Shown: one piece after another, positions 36,972-48,904 of the stretch
Layout of the letters: every line of letters starts with the position of its first letter
Position numbering within the stretch: position 1 is the stretch's first letter
Source: Abelmoschus esculentus
Taxonomy: Eukaryota > Streptophyta > Magnoliopsida > Malvales > Malvaceae
NCBI GenBank assembly: GCA_035048815.1
Contig: JAUCBN010000023.1
Coordinates: 6,579,501-6,643,500 of the forward strand
DNA length: 64,000 bases
Direction: 5' to 3'
Made by a program: the position numbers and the translations under genes
The notes under the pieces: generated by a model
Told to the model about the DNA's origin: nothing
Database searches by the model: none
Seen by the model: only the letters and a program-made list of their open reading frames with translations

Positions 36972-37731
36972 ATGAGTCTACCACGTGCGTCGAACATTGC
37001 TAAACACCACTAACGATGAACACCGTTGAACACTATTAAATTAAAAATTAAAAATTTCAAGGACTAAACATATAATTTTGAATTATTTAAAATAAATTTT
37101 TAAATAAATTATATATTATATTTTAATTTTTTAAATAATTTTTTAAAATTATTTTTAATTTAAAAATAAAAATATTAAATCCAAAACACTAAATCATAAA
37201 CTCTAAACCCTAAAATAATAAAACCATAAAATCTAAGAATATAACCATAACCTAAACCGTAAATAAAAAATTGAAACACTAAAAAGTATAAGCCCTAAAT
37301 TTGAAACCCAAAATTAGTTTAAGATTTAGATATAGGGGTTTAGGGTATTTTAGGGTTTAGTATTTTTAGGGTTTAGATTTATTGTTTATAATTTAGTATT
37401 TTTAGGATTTTTTATTTTAGGTTTTGGATTTAGGGTTTTGAGATTTTATAATTTAGGGTTTAACGTTTAATGTTAAGTGATTTAGGTTTTAAATTTAGGG
37501 TTTAGAGTTTAAGAATTTTTATTTTTTAAAATTAATTTAAATTAATATTTTATTCAATTATTTAAAAAATAAAATAATATATATAGAAAATAATTTAATA
37601 AAAATATTATTTTAAATAATTTATAATTATATATTGAGTCCTTTAATTTTTAATCTTTATTAATTAGTTTAATAATATTCAACAGTGATCCTCATTAGCG
37701 GTGTTTAACGGTGTTCGGCGCTCATCGTAAA
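36972..37731. mobile_element. 760-bp foldback element with telomere-like arms
   Basis: The left end (CGTCGAACATTGCTAAACAC, then CACCGTTGAACACTATTAA) is mirrored by the right end, whose reverse complement reads CGCCGAACACCGTTAAACAC and then CACTGTTGAATATTATTAA. Further in, the left arm is full of CTAAACCCTAAA words and the right arm of TTTAGGGTTTAG words, meeting near 37320. No coding capacity. The design, very long inverted repeats with no transposase, fits a foldback or MULE-type MITE. No target duplication was identified. Confidence 0.75.
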
Positions 37732-37989
37732 ATTTTCATATTATTTATTATTTAATAATCAGTATTATAGTAATAAATATATTTATTATTTTCATCATCT
37801 ACTCTTTATTTATTTTTATATTATTAAACTTTTTATAAAAATGATTATATTCTTTTTGGGTTCTCCGCGGCTTAAAAGTTTACTTACCAGCCCTTCTGCC
37901 TCCTAAAATCCATTCCTGCATCCCTAAAAATTTTCAGTATGATCAATTTCGTCCATGGCCATTAACTAAATCGGGGTTAATCCTGTTGT

Positions 37990-40900
37990 TAGGGGTGTCA
38001 ACACGAATAAATAATAATAATAATATATAATAATTAATATAAACAATAATAATTAATATTAATAATAAAATATAAAAAAATAATAAAAAATTAATTAAAA
38101 CCGAAAATCTGAAATCAGAATCGTGAGGAGTTTGGTTGCTAGAATTAAGGGATTGTGGCCGGTTGGTTAGGGTGTTTTAGTTGAGATTGGGTAGAGTTTG
38201 AAACCAGATAGGAGTGTCAGATTGAATCCCTTTAAATAAGGATTCAATCGAATGGGGGAAGGGAGTGAAATTGGAGGGGTTTTTTGGATTTCGATCGGCA
38301 GTTGAGAGGACGATCGGAAGCTAGAATCGACTTGGAGGCTATCGACAATTCGAGGTAAGCGTTTCGTTGTGATTTCCTCGATTCTATCTTCGTTTTGGAT
38401 GTTTAGGTGCTAAAGTTCTGGGTTTCGGTTAGTTTAGGGGGGTGGCAGTTTGTTTTTAGGTATTTAGGGTTAGTTTAGATCGGTCGAGGGCTTTTGATCC
38501 AAGGTTTTAGTGGTTTTTAGGGAGTTTTAACGTCACCGGACGGTTCGCCGGCATTGAAAACCTACTCCGGCGTCAGAAACAGCGTCGGAGGAGTGACCGG
38601 AGTCTTCATTGCGACGGCCGACAAACTCGCCGGAGCGACGCAGCACGGTGGTGGAACGGATCTGAGGGCCGAGCTTGCGGCGGCCAGGAGCTGTGTTCAT
38701 CCATGTTCATCCTGTTCATGATGAACATGAATGAACACCATCCAAAAAGGACCCTTTGATCCGTTTTCTTTATGAGATCTGGGTTTTAGGATGTTAGTTG
38801 TAGAGAGTTTTGGGGGAGGTGAGTTGGGGCCGAGTTGGGTCTCGGTTCATCTGACCGAGCCAACTCGGCAGGCTAGATTTTAACCCTCGGCAAAACGTAG
38901 TCGTTTTGGCAGACGAGTTTGAGCGGGTCGGATCCGGTTTTAACTTGGATCCGCGCTTTTTTTAAATATAGGGATAATCACCCTTTTAGTCCTCCTAGGT
39001 TTAAGGCACTTCACAATTAGGTCCCTAGAACTCCAATTAGCCCCCTAAACCCTTAAAATTCATACAATTAGGTCTTTAAGCTTCTAGATTAAACCCCTAG
39101 GATTAGAATTAAATTATTTTAGACTTAATTAGGGTAAAAAATTTAATTTTAAGACCTTAAAAAAATTAATTAGGTTCTAAATTAAAATTTAATTAATTTT
39201 TTTAAGAAAACTTTAAAATTAATGTAACCTATTTAAATCTAATATAAAATTAATTTGACCCTAAAACTTAGAAATTAGACTCTAATTAGGTTTAATTTAA
39301 TTCTTAAAATTTAGAAAATAATTTTAATTAATTATTTTAATTAATTTTAATTTCTAGAAAATAAGCTTTAAAATTAACTCACCTAAATTAGGTCTAGTTT
39401 TGCCTTTGAACCTTAAAACACACATCAAATTAGACTTTAATTAGGCCTACTTTAATTCTTTAATTTAGGAAATAATTCTAATTAATTATTATAATTAATT
39501 TTAATTAATTTCTAAAGATAAGATTTAAAATTATTTAGGTCTAATTAACCCTAATTTCACCAAACTAAACTTTAATTAAGTTAAATTAAATTCTTAAAAT
39601 TTAGAAATTATTTTAACTAAGACTCTTAATTAATTTAAAGTTTCTAAGATAAGGTTTAAAAATTAACTTAATTAAGTTTAATCCAACCCTAATTGAACCT
39701 TTGAAATTAAAATTTACCAAGTTAGATTTAAATTAGGTTTAAATTAAGATTTGAAGTTAGGAAAATTTAATTAATTAAATTAATTGAAATCCTAAACTTT
39801 AAAATTAATTTTACACTTAATTAAATCTAATCAAACGTTCGAGGTTTGCTTTCGAGTCTCTTTTGATTTTTTTCAATGCAAGTCCCTTTTATACTCACCT
39901 CATGTATGATGACATTTTTGATGTAATTGGTACTTCATGATTCTAATAAAATATCAAGTTCCTTTTATCTTGTTTATTTATTTTATTATGTTCTTGCATA
40001 GCATACTTTAGGAAGGTCATTTAATAAACATTAGTTAATTAATTTAGAGCCCTCTAGGACTAGTCACTTAATTTAATTAATTAATTTAATTAGGGAGATA
40101 ATTTAGTAACATAGCATTTGAATCTTATGTCTCGGATACACTAAAGAGGTTGGTGTTTTGACGTACCATGATGCTGACCTAGAGAGTGTACCTTGACATC
40201 GAATTCATGTGTTATAAAAACTTAGAATTTTGATAAAATAACTTAGGTTTAGAATTAAATAAAATGGATAGGTAAGTAACTAGTAACATTAATAACTTAG
40301 GTTTTAAACACTTAAGCAATGAAGCCTTTTTTAGGATTAAAACTTAAAATGAACAAGATAAAAATGGTCATGCATTTTGCTTTAGCCTTTTGAGGCGAAA
40401 TTTACATTCCTTCGAATTTGGGTGAGGTTTCCTATCTAGAAGACGTCTCGTTCAACTCAAATTTAAAGGTGATGTAATTTCTAAATCAAAAGGATATCCA
40501 AATTCAAATAATGTTCAATTAACAATGAAAAATTAAATTAACATCTATCTTCAAAGTATCAATGTCACGTAATGTTTTTCAAGGTACCAATTTTTGGGCG
40601 TTTGTAAGGGTCGTCCTTACACGTAACTGACTCCCGAACCCAATGTTTTTTAAATGAATCTCTGGTTAATTTTTTATGGTGTCTGGCCTACCTAAGTGGC
40701 CGGTGGCGACTCCAAGTCATTTTTTTAAAATTAAATTACATTTTTTTAAACTTTGGGTTTTCCTTGATAAAATTCATATTTTCAAAATTAATTGCCAAGT
40801 CATTTTCACCTAAAATCGCGTTTTTTTAAGAGGTCGCGGCAAGGGGTGAGCAAAACTCGACTCGAAAAAACAGAATAACTCGACTCATTTTGAATTGACT

Positions 40901-41335
40901 CAAAATTTTATATAATCGATTTGAAAAATTTTAAATGAAGTTCAAGTTGTAAAATGAAAATCGAATAACTGGAATAACTCAAAATTTTTAGTAATTAAAG
41001 AATTTATTTTTAAATTTGAGATGAGTTTCTCAACTTTTTATGATATGTATATTTATACATAAAAATATAAAAGAATATTATTATATATGAATATATATAT
41101 ATAATATGATAAAAAACGTTTAAATTGGAATCAAGTCATACTATAACATGATAAATAATTACAATTAAATATTTATAGAAACTCAAAAACTTAACTCGAT
41201 TCGACTCGATTCGAATTTCTTAAATTCAACTCGAACCGAAATTTTTTAAAAATAAAATTTGAGTTATAAAATATGACTCGTCAACTCGAATAACAAAATT
41301 TTTTTTAACTCAACTCGATTGAATACTCACCCTTA
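37990..41335 (-). mobile_element. hAT-like MITE (TAGGGGTGAG family) interrupted by an LTR
   Basis: An exact 8-bp duplication CCTGTTGT lies at 37982-37989 and 41336-41343. The element is TAGGGG at 37990-37995, then the LTR insertion, then TGAGCAAAACTCGACTCG from 40847 to CTCACCCTTA at 41335. Without the LTR and one AGGGG copy it is 495 bp, close to the 502-bp copy at 6430-6931. It is in the opposite orientation to that copy: the TGAGCAAAACTCGA end is here on the left. Confidence 0.85.
37996..40841 (+). mobile_element. Solo LTR, probably Tat/Ogre-like Ty3/gypsy, 2.85 kb, nested in the MITE
   Basis: Runs from TGTCAACACG to GGTCGCGGCA (TG...CA) with an exact 5-bp duplication AGGGG at 37991-37995 and 40842-40846. 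The 3' part has the pattern GTAACTGACTCCCGAACCC then GGTGGCGACTCCAAGTC, which I recall from Tat/Ogre-type LTRs of dicots. A GC-rich block at 38520-38950 contrasts with the very AT-rich 39000-39850 stretch. A TTTAAATAAGG word near 38240 may be its TATA box. No gag or pol, so a solo LTR. Confidence 0.75.
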
Positions 41336-41343
41336 CCTGTTGT

Positions 41344-42044
41344 GGTCGCCTCTATAACCAAGCTTTTGTTTTATTTTAATCCAGTTTTCAATGGTCTAAT
41401 GCCCTTATTGCTCCATTGGTTTTGTTCTCTTTTCATTTTGGCCATTTTGTTCATGCTGTTTTTATTTCGTTTTTAATTTTTTAAAATTCTAGTCTTTGTT
41501 TATATTTAATATTAGTATATGTGTAAAATGTGTTTTATTTTGTTTATGTTTACATGTTTATTTGTATTAAATGTGTTGCAGGATATATATAATATGTATA
41601 TGATATTTAAATACATAGCGCATGTGTACACATTTTAAATTATTTTAATAATATATATCCATTAGTATAACTTATATAATATTTCTATGGTATTTTATCC
41701 TCTTATCAATATTTTATTATTATGTATTATACATGCATTCGTTTTCTTTATATTTGCATATTTACATGTTTTATGTGTTCTTGTTTTATTATATTTTAAT
41801 TGTCACATGTGTAAATATTTTAATTTTTTTATTCGTTTTTTCATGTTTATTTGCATTCGAAATATATGATTATTAATGATTGTCTTTTTATTTCGAAGTA
41901 AATGTGTCTAGTACCAAACATAGCGATGATGTTTTTTTATTTATACTTAAATAATTAGACATTTAAATTACATTCATATGTATATTAAATTTTAATTTAA
42001 TCAATACTTTAATTTAAAAATTTTAATATTAACAATGCGGTAAT
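41344..42044. other. AT-rich intergenic DNA
   Basis: No gene recognised; the small open frame at 41687-41869 is hydrophobic by composition only and has no recognisable features. Confidence 0.5.
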
Positions 42045-42245
42045 CATTTTTTAAGTGTCATTTTGGACGGCATAAGGTGTTAAAACTTTCTCTAACCGTA
42101 ACCGGCTCTTGAATTTATTTTTATTTTAATATTTAATTTTATAATGTTCGGCCTATCAAATAGACCGGTGTCAATTCTAAGTTTTATTATTTTCAACTCT
42201 ACAATTTTTCAAAAAAAATCCCCATTTTCAAATATTTTTTAAAAA
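42045..42245 (+). repeat. Diverged 3' end of a Tat/Ogre-like LTR
   Basis: The order of words (TTTCTCTAACCGTAACCGGC, TGTTCGGCCTATCAAATAG, CGGTGTCAATTCTAAG) parallels 40600-40720 of the solo LTR nearby (CTTACACGTAACTGACTCC, GTCTGGCCTACCTAAGTG, CGGTGGCGACTCCAAG). Only this end is recognisable. Confidence 0.6.
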
Positions 42246-42522
42246 AATAAATTAAAATTAAGACTAAATTAATATAATAGGTAAATAACATAAACGGTAT
42301 AATTTTATAAATTTAACTAACTGTGAGATCTTTTATTCGTCGACCCTTTGTTAATTTTTTAATGACTATATTCAAAATATATTAATTTAATATGTTTGAA
42401 GATAAAATTTAATTTTTTTAATTTAATAATTAAAATAAATCATACACAATAATTAAATGATCACTCGAATAGTTTATCTAAAAAACACAAAAAAAGACAG
42501 TAAATTTATATTCAAAGAAAAA

Positions 42523-42565
42523 TTATATCGTGGGTAAGTCCCACCACGTCATCCATTGGATTCGA
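42523..42565. repeat. MITE end fragment in the GDSL upstream region
   Basis: AATTATATCGTGGGTAAG and CCACCACGTCATCCATTGGA match the left end of the MITE at 34970-35226 (ATTATATTATGGGTCA, CCACCACGTCATCCATTAGA). It ends just before the G-box of the next gene. Confidence 0.6.
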
Positions 42566-42570
42566 GAGTA

Positions 42571-42589
42571 CACGTGGTGGCTATATACC
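42571..42589 (+). promoter_or_regulatory. G-box and TATA box of the GDSL gene
   Basis: CACGTG at 42571-42576 is followed directly by TATATACC at 42582-42589, about 205 bases before the ATG at 42793. G-boxes bind bZIP and bHLH factors. Function is inferred from position. Confidence 0.5.
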
Positions 42590-42792
42590 ATTTATGACTT
42601 TGAATATTTTAGTAGTCGTGCGAAAATTTCCATCTATTTAACAGTATCATATTTGTCAAAGCCACACTATCTCTATCTACGAACTACAATGATTATTTTC
42701 TTGTAAAACCAAACATAATCTTGTTGTTTTTCAGTGCTATACCAAAACCATATTCATATCCATCTCTTAATTGCTGATCAGAGTTTCCCACC

Positions 42793-45009
42793 ATGTCCGA
42801 ACGAGCCGCCATATCCATTTCCTTCTTCATGCTCGTACTGGTCAGGTCACAAGCCACCATTCTGAACCTTGTCGTCCATGAGAGGAAAAGCTGTGATTTC
42901 CCCGCTATCATTAACTTGGGTGACTCGAATTCCGACACCGGAGGATACGCTGCCGGCTTTTATCCACCCACTTCTCCTTACGGAAACACCTACTTCCACA
43001 TGCCCGCCCGCCGTTTCTCCGATGGCCGGCTCATCGTGGATTTCATAGGTATGTTATAACTTCACTCACAAGAATCCATGCCAAAACAGAAAAAAAAAAA
43101 AAAAAATTAAGTTCCATGAACGTTCCCTTTCTTCACTCTACGTTACTGGTTACTTTTCTATACGTATATATTATCGAAGTATTTTCAGAGATGAATATAT
43201 ATTCGTATCCGACACTTATTGGCACAATTGATTTACTTGCAGCTGAGGCTTTTGGTCTACCACATATTAGTGCATATCTTGATTCAGTGGGGACCAATTT
43301 TTCCCATGGTATAAACTTTGCCACCGCAGCATCTACAATCAGATTACCCGATAGGATTATCCCTGGAGGTGGATTTAGTCCATTCTATCTGGATCTACAG
43401 GTCTCACAGTTTCAGCAATTCAAATCCAGATCACAAATTATTAGGGAACAAGGTGAGTTTATATTAAAAGTGAAATCCATGTTATTGTTGCTAACAATGG
43501 TATCGATTTATTATATTTTGACCATTAAAAAAATAACTATTATTAACGAAATGATGTAGTCTATTAATATTTTCGAATTCGAGTGATCGATAGTGTAGTC
43601 TATCGATATTTAAAGGTTTAGGGACTTTATTTAGGTCGAAAATTTTGGGGTTTAGGTGTAGTAATTTTGAATTTAAAAATTGTTAATAAAATTTTAGGTT
43701 TAAGGTCTATATGTTAAAACTTAAATCTCTAATCATATTATCTTAAAACCTAAATTTTAACCATGAATCCTCAGTACTAAACTTATACACTAAAACCCAT
43801 AAACTAAACCCTAAACTCTAATTTAAACCACTTGTGAAAATAAAAATTACCACGTATGTATACAAGATAATAATCCATATTTAAAACACAATATCAATAT
43901 CATTTTTCGGATATAATTAAGGCTTTTTTAAATTTTTATATATTTTATATTATTAAAATATATTTTTATTCTCTCAAAATTTTGTAAGTCCTTTCACCTA
44001 ACATAAAGTCATGTATCGTCCTTGGCTAAGATATTAAAGTTTTTGTATGCATAGGAGGGTTGTTTGCAAGTTCAATGCCCAAGGGAGAGTATTTTTCAAA
44101 GGCTTTATACACATTTGATATTGGCCAAAATGATCTTGGAGAAGGGTTCTTTGCAAACATGACAATACAGCAAGTCAATGCTTCTGTTCCTGACATAATC
44201 AACAAATTCTCAGCAAATGTTAAGGTAAAAATCCTACTTATAACCTACGGGTTAGTTTAAGGAGTAAGTAATTTGATATGTGACGTAGATCGATCAAAAT
44301 TTATCGGGACAAAACCCTGAGAAACTGAAAATACAATAAAAAATCATACTTAGAAATGTTTAGGACCTAATAATTGTAGGATTTTATGAAAATGGATGTT
44401 TTTGCAGAATGTATACATTGCAGGAGCCAGATATTTTTGGGTTCACAACACCGGACCAATCGGTTGCTTGCCATATATTTTGACTGCATTTTCTTCAGCT
44501 GAAAAGGACCCTGCTGGCTGCTCAAAGCCTCACAATGAAGTGGCTCAGTATTTCAATCTCAAGCTAAAGGAAGCAATAGTTCAGCTCAGAAATGAATTGC
44601 CTTCTGCTGCATTTACATACGTAGACATATATGCAGTAAAGTATTCCCTCTTTGTCGAGCCCCAAAAGCACGGTAATCCGCTTTCGATACCGCATAATCG
44701 GGAACATATCCGTATCGGACACTAAAAGTATTGAATTGTTGTTCAGGGTTTGAGATTCCACTTATAGCATGTTGTGGCTATGGAGGTCGGTATAACTACA
44801 GCGCCGAAGTTCTGTGCGGAGGAACAATTACGGTGAATGGTAGGAAGATATCTGTGGGATCGTGTGATCGTCCATCGGTTCGTGTAGTTTGGGATGGGAT
44901 TCATTATACCGAGGCCGCTAACAAGTTCATCTTCGATCGAATTTCAACCGGTTCATTCTCCGATCCACATGTTCCATTGAAACAGGCATGCCATAGGACA
45001 CCGAATTGA
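42793..45009 (+). CDS. GDSL esterase/lipase
   Basis: Secreted serine hydrolase of the plant GDSL family. Five exons, 42793-43048, 43243-43452, 44055-44224, 44408-44672 and 44747-45009, join in phase through GT-AG introns to 387 aa, usual for the family. A hydrophobic N-terminus (ISISFFMLVLV) suggests a signal peptide. Block I is NLGDSNSDTGG with nucleophile Ser45; block II has FSHGINFATAAST with the oxyanion Gly; block III is FDIGQNDLG with Asn181; block V is WDGIHYTEAAN with Asp350 and His353. All catalytic residues are present. Closest in character to the FXG1/early-nodulin-like subgroup (ENOD8, alpha-fucosidase-annotated members), which is recalled, not tested. Substrate cannot be told from sequence. 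The upstream G-box lies next to a MITE remnant. Confidence 0.92.
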
Positions 45010-45740
45010 ACTTTATGTTGAAACATGTACACACATGAATAAACCAAATTCTAACCGGTTCCTATTGTATGTAATAAGTGTGTACCTCATTGTTGGAGAA
45101 TTTGTTGTTGTTATGGGCATGATGTAATAAAAATTGCATTCACACACTTATTTTTTAAATATAGTAAATACTTTGTTAGGATTTGAAGATTCGAGTTTAG
45201 ATTTTAATTTTTAAAATAAAATTTTAGACCTAAAATTTAAAGATAACGACAGAAGACGGTCCGATTTCATTTAAAGTCTCCCGTTCCCCTTGTTTTTCAA
45301 CTCTTCCTTCCGGCATCCTAGGCCGATCGGAGTATGTCGAAATTGTACAAATTCGATATTAGTTTGAGAATTTCTACAATTTTATTTTATTTTCTAATTT
45401 CAGCTTGCGATGATTTGGTTTGACATTTACCCATATTTCAATAATTTAGGAATGTATGATTATAAATATAGGTAATGATAGACTCATAATCTCATATAAG
45501 GGATACAAATTACGTCTACTAAATTATATTTAATAAAAAATATAAAAATTTAAGAAATACATAATTAAATTATTAATAAAAAATATAAAAATATATACAT
45601 AACATGAAAAAATTTAAACTTTTAGGGTGAGCCCCTCAAAGTTCTTCCTTAAATATACGTCTATTATCATTTTGCTACTATAAAGACTCAAATTTTTTTA
45701 CAATTCTAAAAGAAATAAATAAATAATTTGATCATGGACT
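45010..45740. other. 3' flank of the GDSL gene and AT-rich DNA
   Basis: AATAAA-type words near 45038 and 45126 may serve as polyadenylation signals. Beyond about 45180 nothing is recognised. Confidence 0.45.
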
Positions 45741-45744
45741 CGAT

Positions 45745-46300
45745 TATTATCTTCTAATTTTTTTGATGTAAAAAAGAATACAACTACGAGTCTTATTAAA
45801 AATCTCCCTAAACCTAATTGGAGGAAAAGAATACTCGTAGCAGCATTATACAAACTTAATCAAATATTTAAAACCCACAAACATCACGCCAAACTTGCTA
45901 AACCTAATTGAAGAAAAAGAATACTCGTAGCAGCATTATACAAACTTAATCAAATACTTAAAACCCACAAACATCACGCCAAACCCACGGACTTGTCCCG
46001 ATCAAGTAAAATCCGAACTGCATTAGGTGGTTCTAAAAACACCCGCACCAAATCCTCAGTATTTCGCATGATCTTAGCCAACATATCTACTACACCATTA
46101 GCCTCTCTTCCCGCATGCACAATCCTAATGTCTCAAGCACGTACAAGCAGCCCACTAACCAGTTGAACAAGATTGTAATGGACAACATCAACCAACAACC
46201 GCTGTATCAAAGCCACAATCGTAGTACTGTTAAGTTCAAGCATCACCTTACGATACCTTAAGTCCCAAATCAAAATTAAACCGTTAAAAACAACTTATAA
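45745..46300 (-). mobile_element. 3' fragment of an L1-type LINE with RNase H relic
   Basis: Reading right to left on the minus strand, translation from about 46280 gives KVMLELNSTTIVALIQ, then IVHAGREANGVVDMLAK, the pattern of the RNase H-like domain at the C-terminus of plant L1 ORF2 (compare VILEINCTDVVLIL and TTNKVVDGLAK in the LINE at 50122). An in-frame stop interrupts it. It ends with a T-rich/A-rich tail near 45760. The rest of the LINE is missing. Confidence 0.65.
45808..45988 (-). repeat. 90-bp direct duplication in the LINE tail
   Basis: Two copies start at 45811 and 45901 (AACCTAATTG, AGAATACTCGTAGCAGC, AAACCCACAAACATCACGCC) and differ by only a few bases, so the duplication is younger than the LINE fragment. 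Confidence 0.85.
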
Positions 46301-46885
46301 TTTTGCGTAAATCACCAAGTAACGACCAATGTGCTTTCAAAATGATCGTCTACTCTTTTAATCGTTGGACTCTCGCAAAGAAAAATGATTTTGTGATATT
46401 TTTTGATTAAAAAGTCAAAAAAATCATCTGACTTTTATTAATCATTTCATTTTTAATTAGATATTTTCTTAGACTTTTAATCGTTGTGCTGTCGATTCTA
46501 AAAGAAATAATCGTTGTACTGTCGATTCTAAAAGAAAAATGACGCTGGAAAAACAAAGGCTTTGTGTATAATTTGACTTCTAATTAAATATTTTCTTATC
46601 TCGGCTCCCAATATATTTTTTTGTGTTTATATATTTTTATTTTTTCCATTATTATCTATTTTGTTTCGTATCATTACTTTTAATATTTTCGAACAAAGAT
46701 ATCGTATCTTGTCAGTTTTTATTTAATTAAGTTAATCCGTCTGATTTTATTGAAAGGATAAATGTTGTTGAATCTTTTAAATTTGTTTTTTTTTTCAATT
46801 TAATTACTTAAAAGTTTATTTTTATATAAAATTGGCTCTTATTTATTTCTATATTTTAAAATTCATTCCAATATTTATTATTATA

Positions 46886-48883
46886 TTATTTAAATTTTAA
46901 CAAGTTATGCATAAGATCATTAACAAGTAATACATTTTTAATTAAAATAGAGGGGTGATTATCAATAGAGCTAATACCCTCAATTTGGCCTTTGGAAATA
47001 TCACCAAAAGTTACTGCTTCACCCTTTTTGAGCTTTAACTCCTTAAATCGTCCCTTGCTCTGGTCATATGCTTTGAGCATCCACTATCAAGGTACCACAT
47101 ATTTTGACTTGAAGCTTTGGCCTTAAAGCAATGCTCAACCTACAAACAAAGATTTAGTTTTTGATTTTTGGTACCCAAACCATTTTGGGTCCATGAGAGT
47201 TAGTCCCTAAAAGCTTGGTTCCCTTGGGAATCCGGGAATCCAAGATGCAATGACATTCATGTTATTAGAAACAATGAGTTCCTTAGGAACCCATACACTC
47301 CTAATTCTTCTATATCTAGCATGCCTTTGAAATTTTTTTTGTTTGTGCTTTTAGAAATTCTTTTTCATATGGTTGGGTTTTGAAAAACTTCCTTTTTCAA
47401 AAGTAGAGCTACCAACCAATTTGATTTGTTCCTTAAGCTCATTCACCATTTTATGGTGATTCTCACTCAAGCTAGAAATGATGTTGTTTAAATCCACATT
47501 TTCTTTTTAAAAGAATTTTAAATCATCATTTAAAACAACAATCTTTTTTTCAAAATCCAAAATCATTTTTGTTAAAGAATCATTTTTTGTTTCTAAATCG
47601 GAAATAGTTTTCTTGCTTTTCAAAATTGATTCTTTAAACTTCAAAACCAACTCATCATAAACATCTTGTAACTCATCATATGCATCATAGAGTTCATCAT
47701 AAGATAAATTATTACAAGATGGTTCAAGAGTTACCTTGGGCTCATCAAGAGCCACGAGACACAAGTTAACCACCTCATTGTCCTCATCGGATGATGACTC
47801 CTCATTACTCCATATGGCAATGTGAGCCTTTAGCTTCTTCTTCTCAAAACTCTTCCTTTTGTATTGAGGACAATCGGTCCTAATGTGATCGGGCTTCTTG
47901 CATTCATAGCAAATAATTTGGTCCTTCTCATCTTCCTTGTCCTTTCCTTTAAATTCCTTTTTCCTTTGAAACCTTCTATTCCTATTAGCCCTCATAAGCC
48001 TAGTGAATCTTTTGGCTACCATAGTCAACTCTTCATGTTCTTCTTTTTCACTAGTGTCTACTTCTTCTTATGACATTGAAGCTTTAAGAGCAATCCCTTG
48101 CTTTTTCTTCTCAACCTCTCTCTTTTCAAGCTTCATCTCTTCATTCTTTTTCTCCTCTTCTCTTACTTTCTTCATGATCTCATGGGTGAGAAGAGATCCT
48201 ACAAGAGCATCAAGTTTGAGAGTCTTCAAATCTTTGGCTTCAATGATAGTCGTTCTCTTGCTATCCCAAGACTCGGGAAGAGAATAGATGAGCTTTATCA
48301 CGAGCTTCTCTTCCAGAATGATCTCACTGAAACCCTTGAGACCATTAACGATCATCGAGAATCTATCGAACATCTTGGTGATGTCTTCATTCGGCTTCAT
48401 CTTGAAATTCTCATAGTTGAGATTGAGAAGACCTATCTTGGTTTCCTTGACATCATTAGTGCTCTCATATATAGTCTCCAAAGAGTCCCAAACTTCTTTG
48501 GTACTTGTACAAGATGACATCTTGGAGTAGATGCCGGGGCCTAAAGCACAAAAGAGGATGTGCAAGGCTTTATCGTTGATGGACATCCTTCTTCTCTCTT
48601 TGTCGGTCATCTCGTTCCTTTTCTTTGGTACTTGTCGATCTCCTTCTTGCTTCATAGGAATTGAGGGGCCATCTTTTATTATATCCCATAGAATATAGTC
48701 ATTTGAGTTGATGAACAACCTCATCCTATTCTTCCAATAGGGGTAGTTATCCCCATTAAAGAAGGGTGGCTTAGTGATAGAGTGTGACTTGTTCCATGTA
48801 CCGGAGGTGGAGGCCATTTGATTTTTCTTGTAGATATGATCAACACACTTCGGATCTTCTTTGGTAGATGTGAATCTCTTCAA
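46886..48883 (-). mobile_element. Ty1/copia gag and protease-region remnant
   Basis: On the minus strand, 48883-48068 encodes a copia Gag (UBN2-type) with PPFFNGDNYPYWKNRM, EVWDSLETIY and SLPESWDSKRT. One in-frame TAA follows ALKASMS and the same frame continues to 47507 with a zinc knuckle C-Y-E-C...H...C at residues 40-53 of the second part and a coiled-coil-like tail. A separate piece, 47080-46886, reads RFKELKLKKGEAVTFGD and IEGISSIDNHPSILI, the region between protease and integrase. Integrase, RT and the second LTR are gone. The primer-binding-site-like GTATCAGATTCT lies at about 48887-48900 on the minus strand, directly after the LTR at 48905-50121. Confidence 0.85.
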
Positions 48884-48904
48884 AGGTTAGAATCTGATAC
48901 TAAT

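Noticed and set aside
40842..41335. Reading the MITE here as complete, with its own left flank
   Set aside because: Its left flank GTCGCGGC does not match the right flank CCTGTTGT; the true left flank lies at 37982, beyond the nested LTR.
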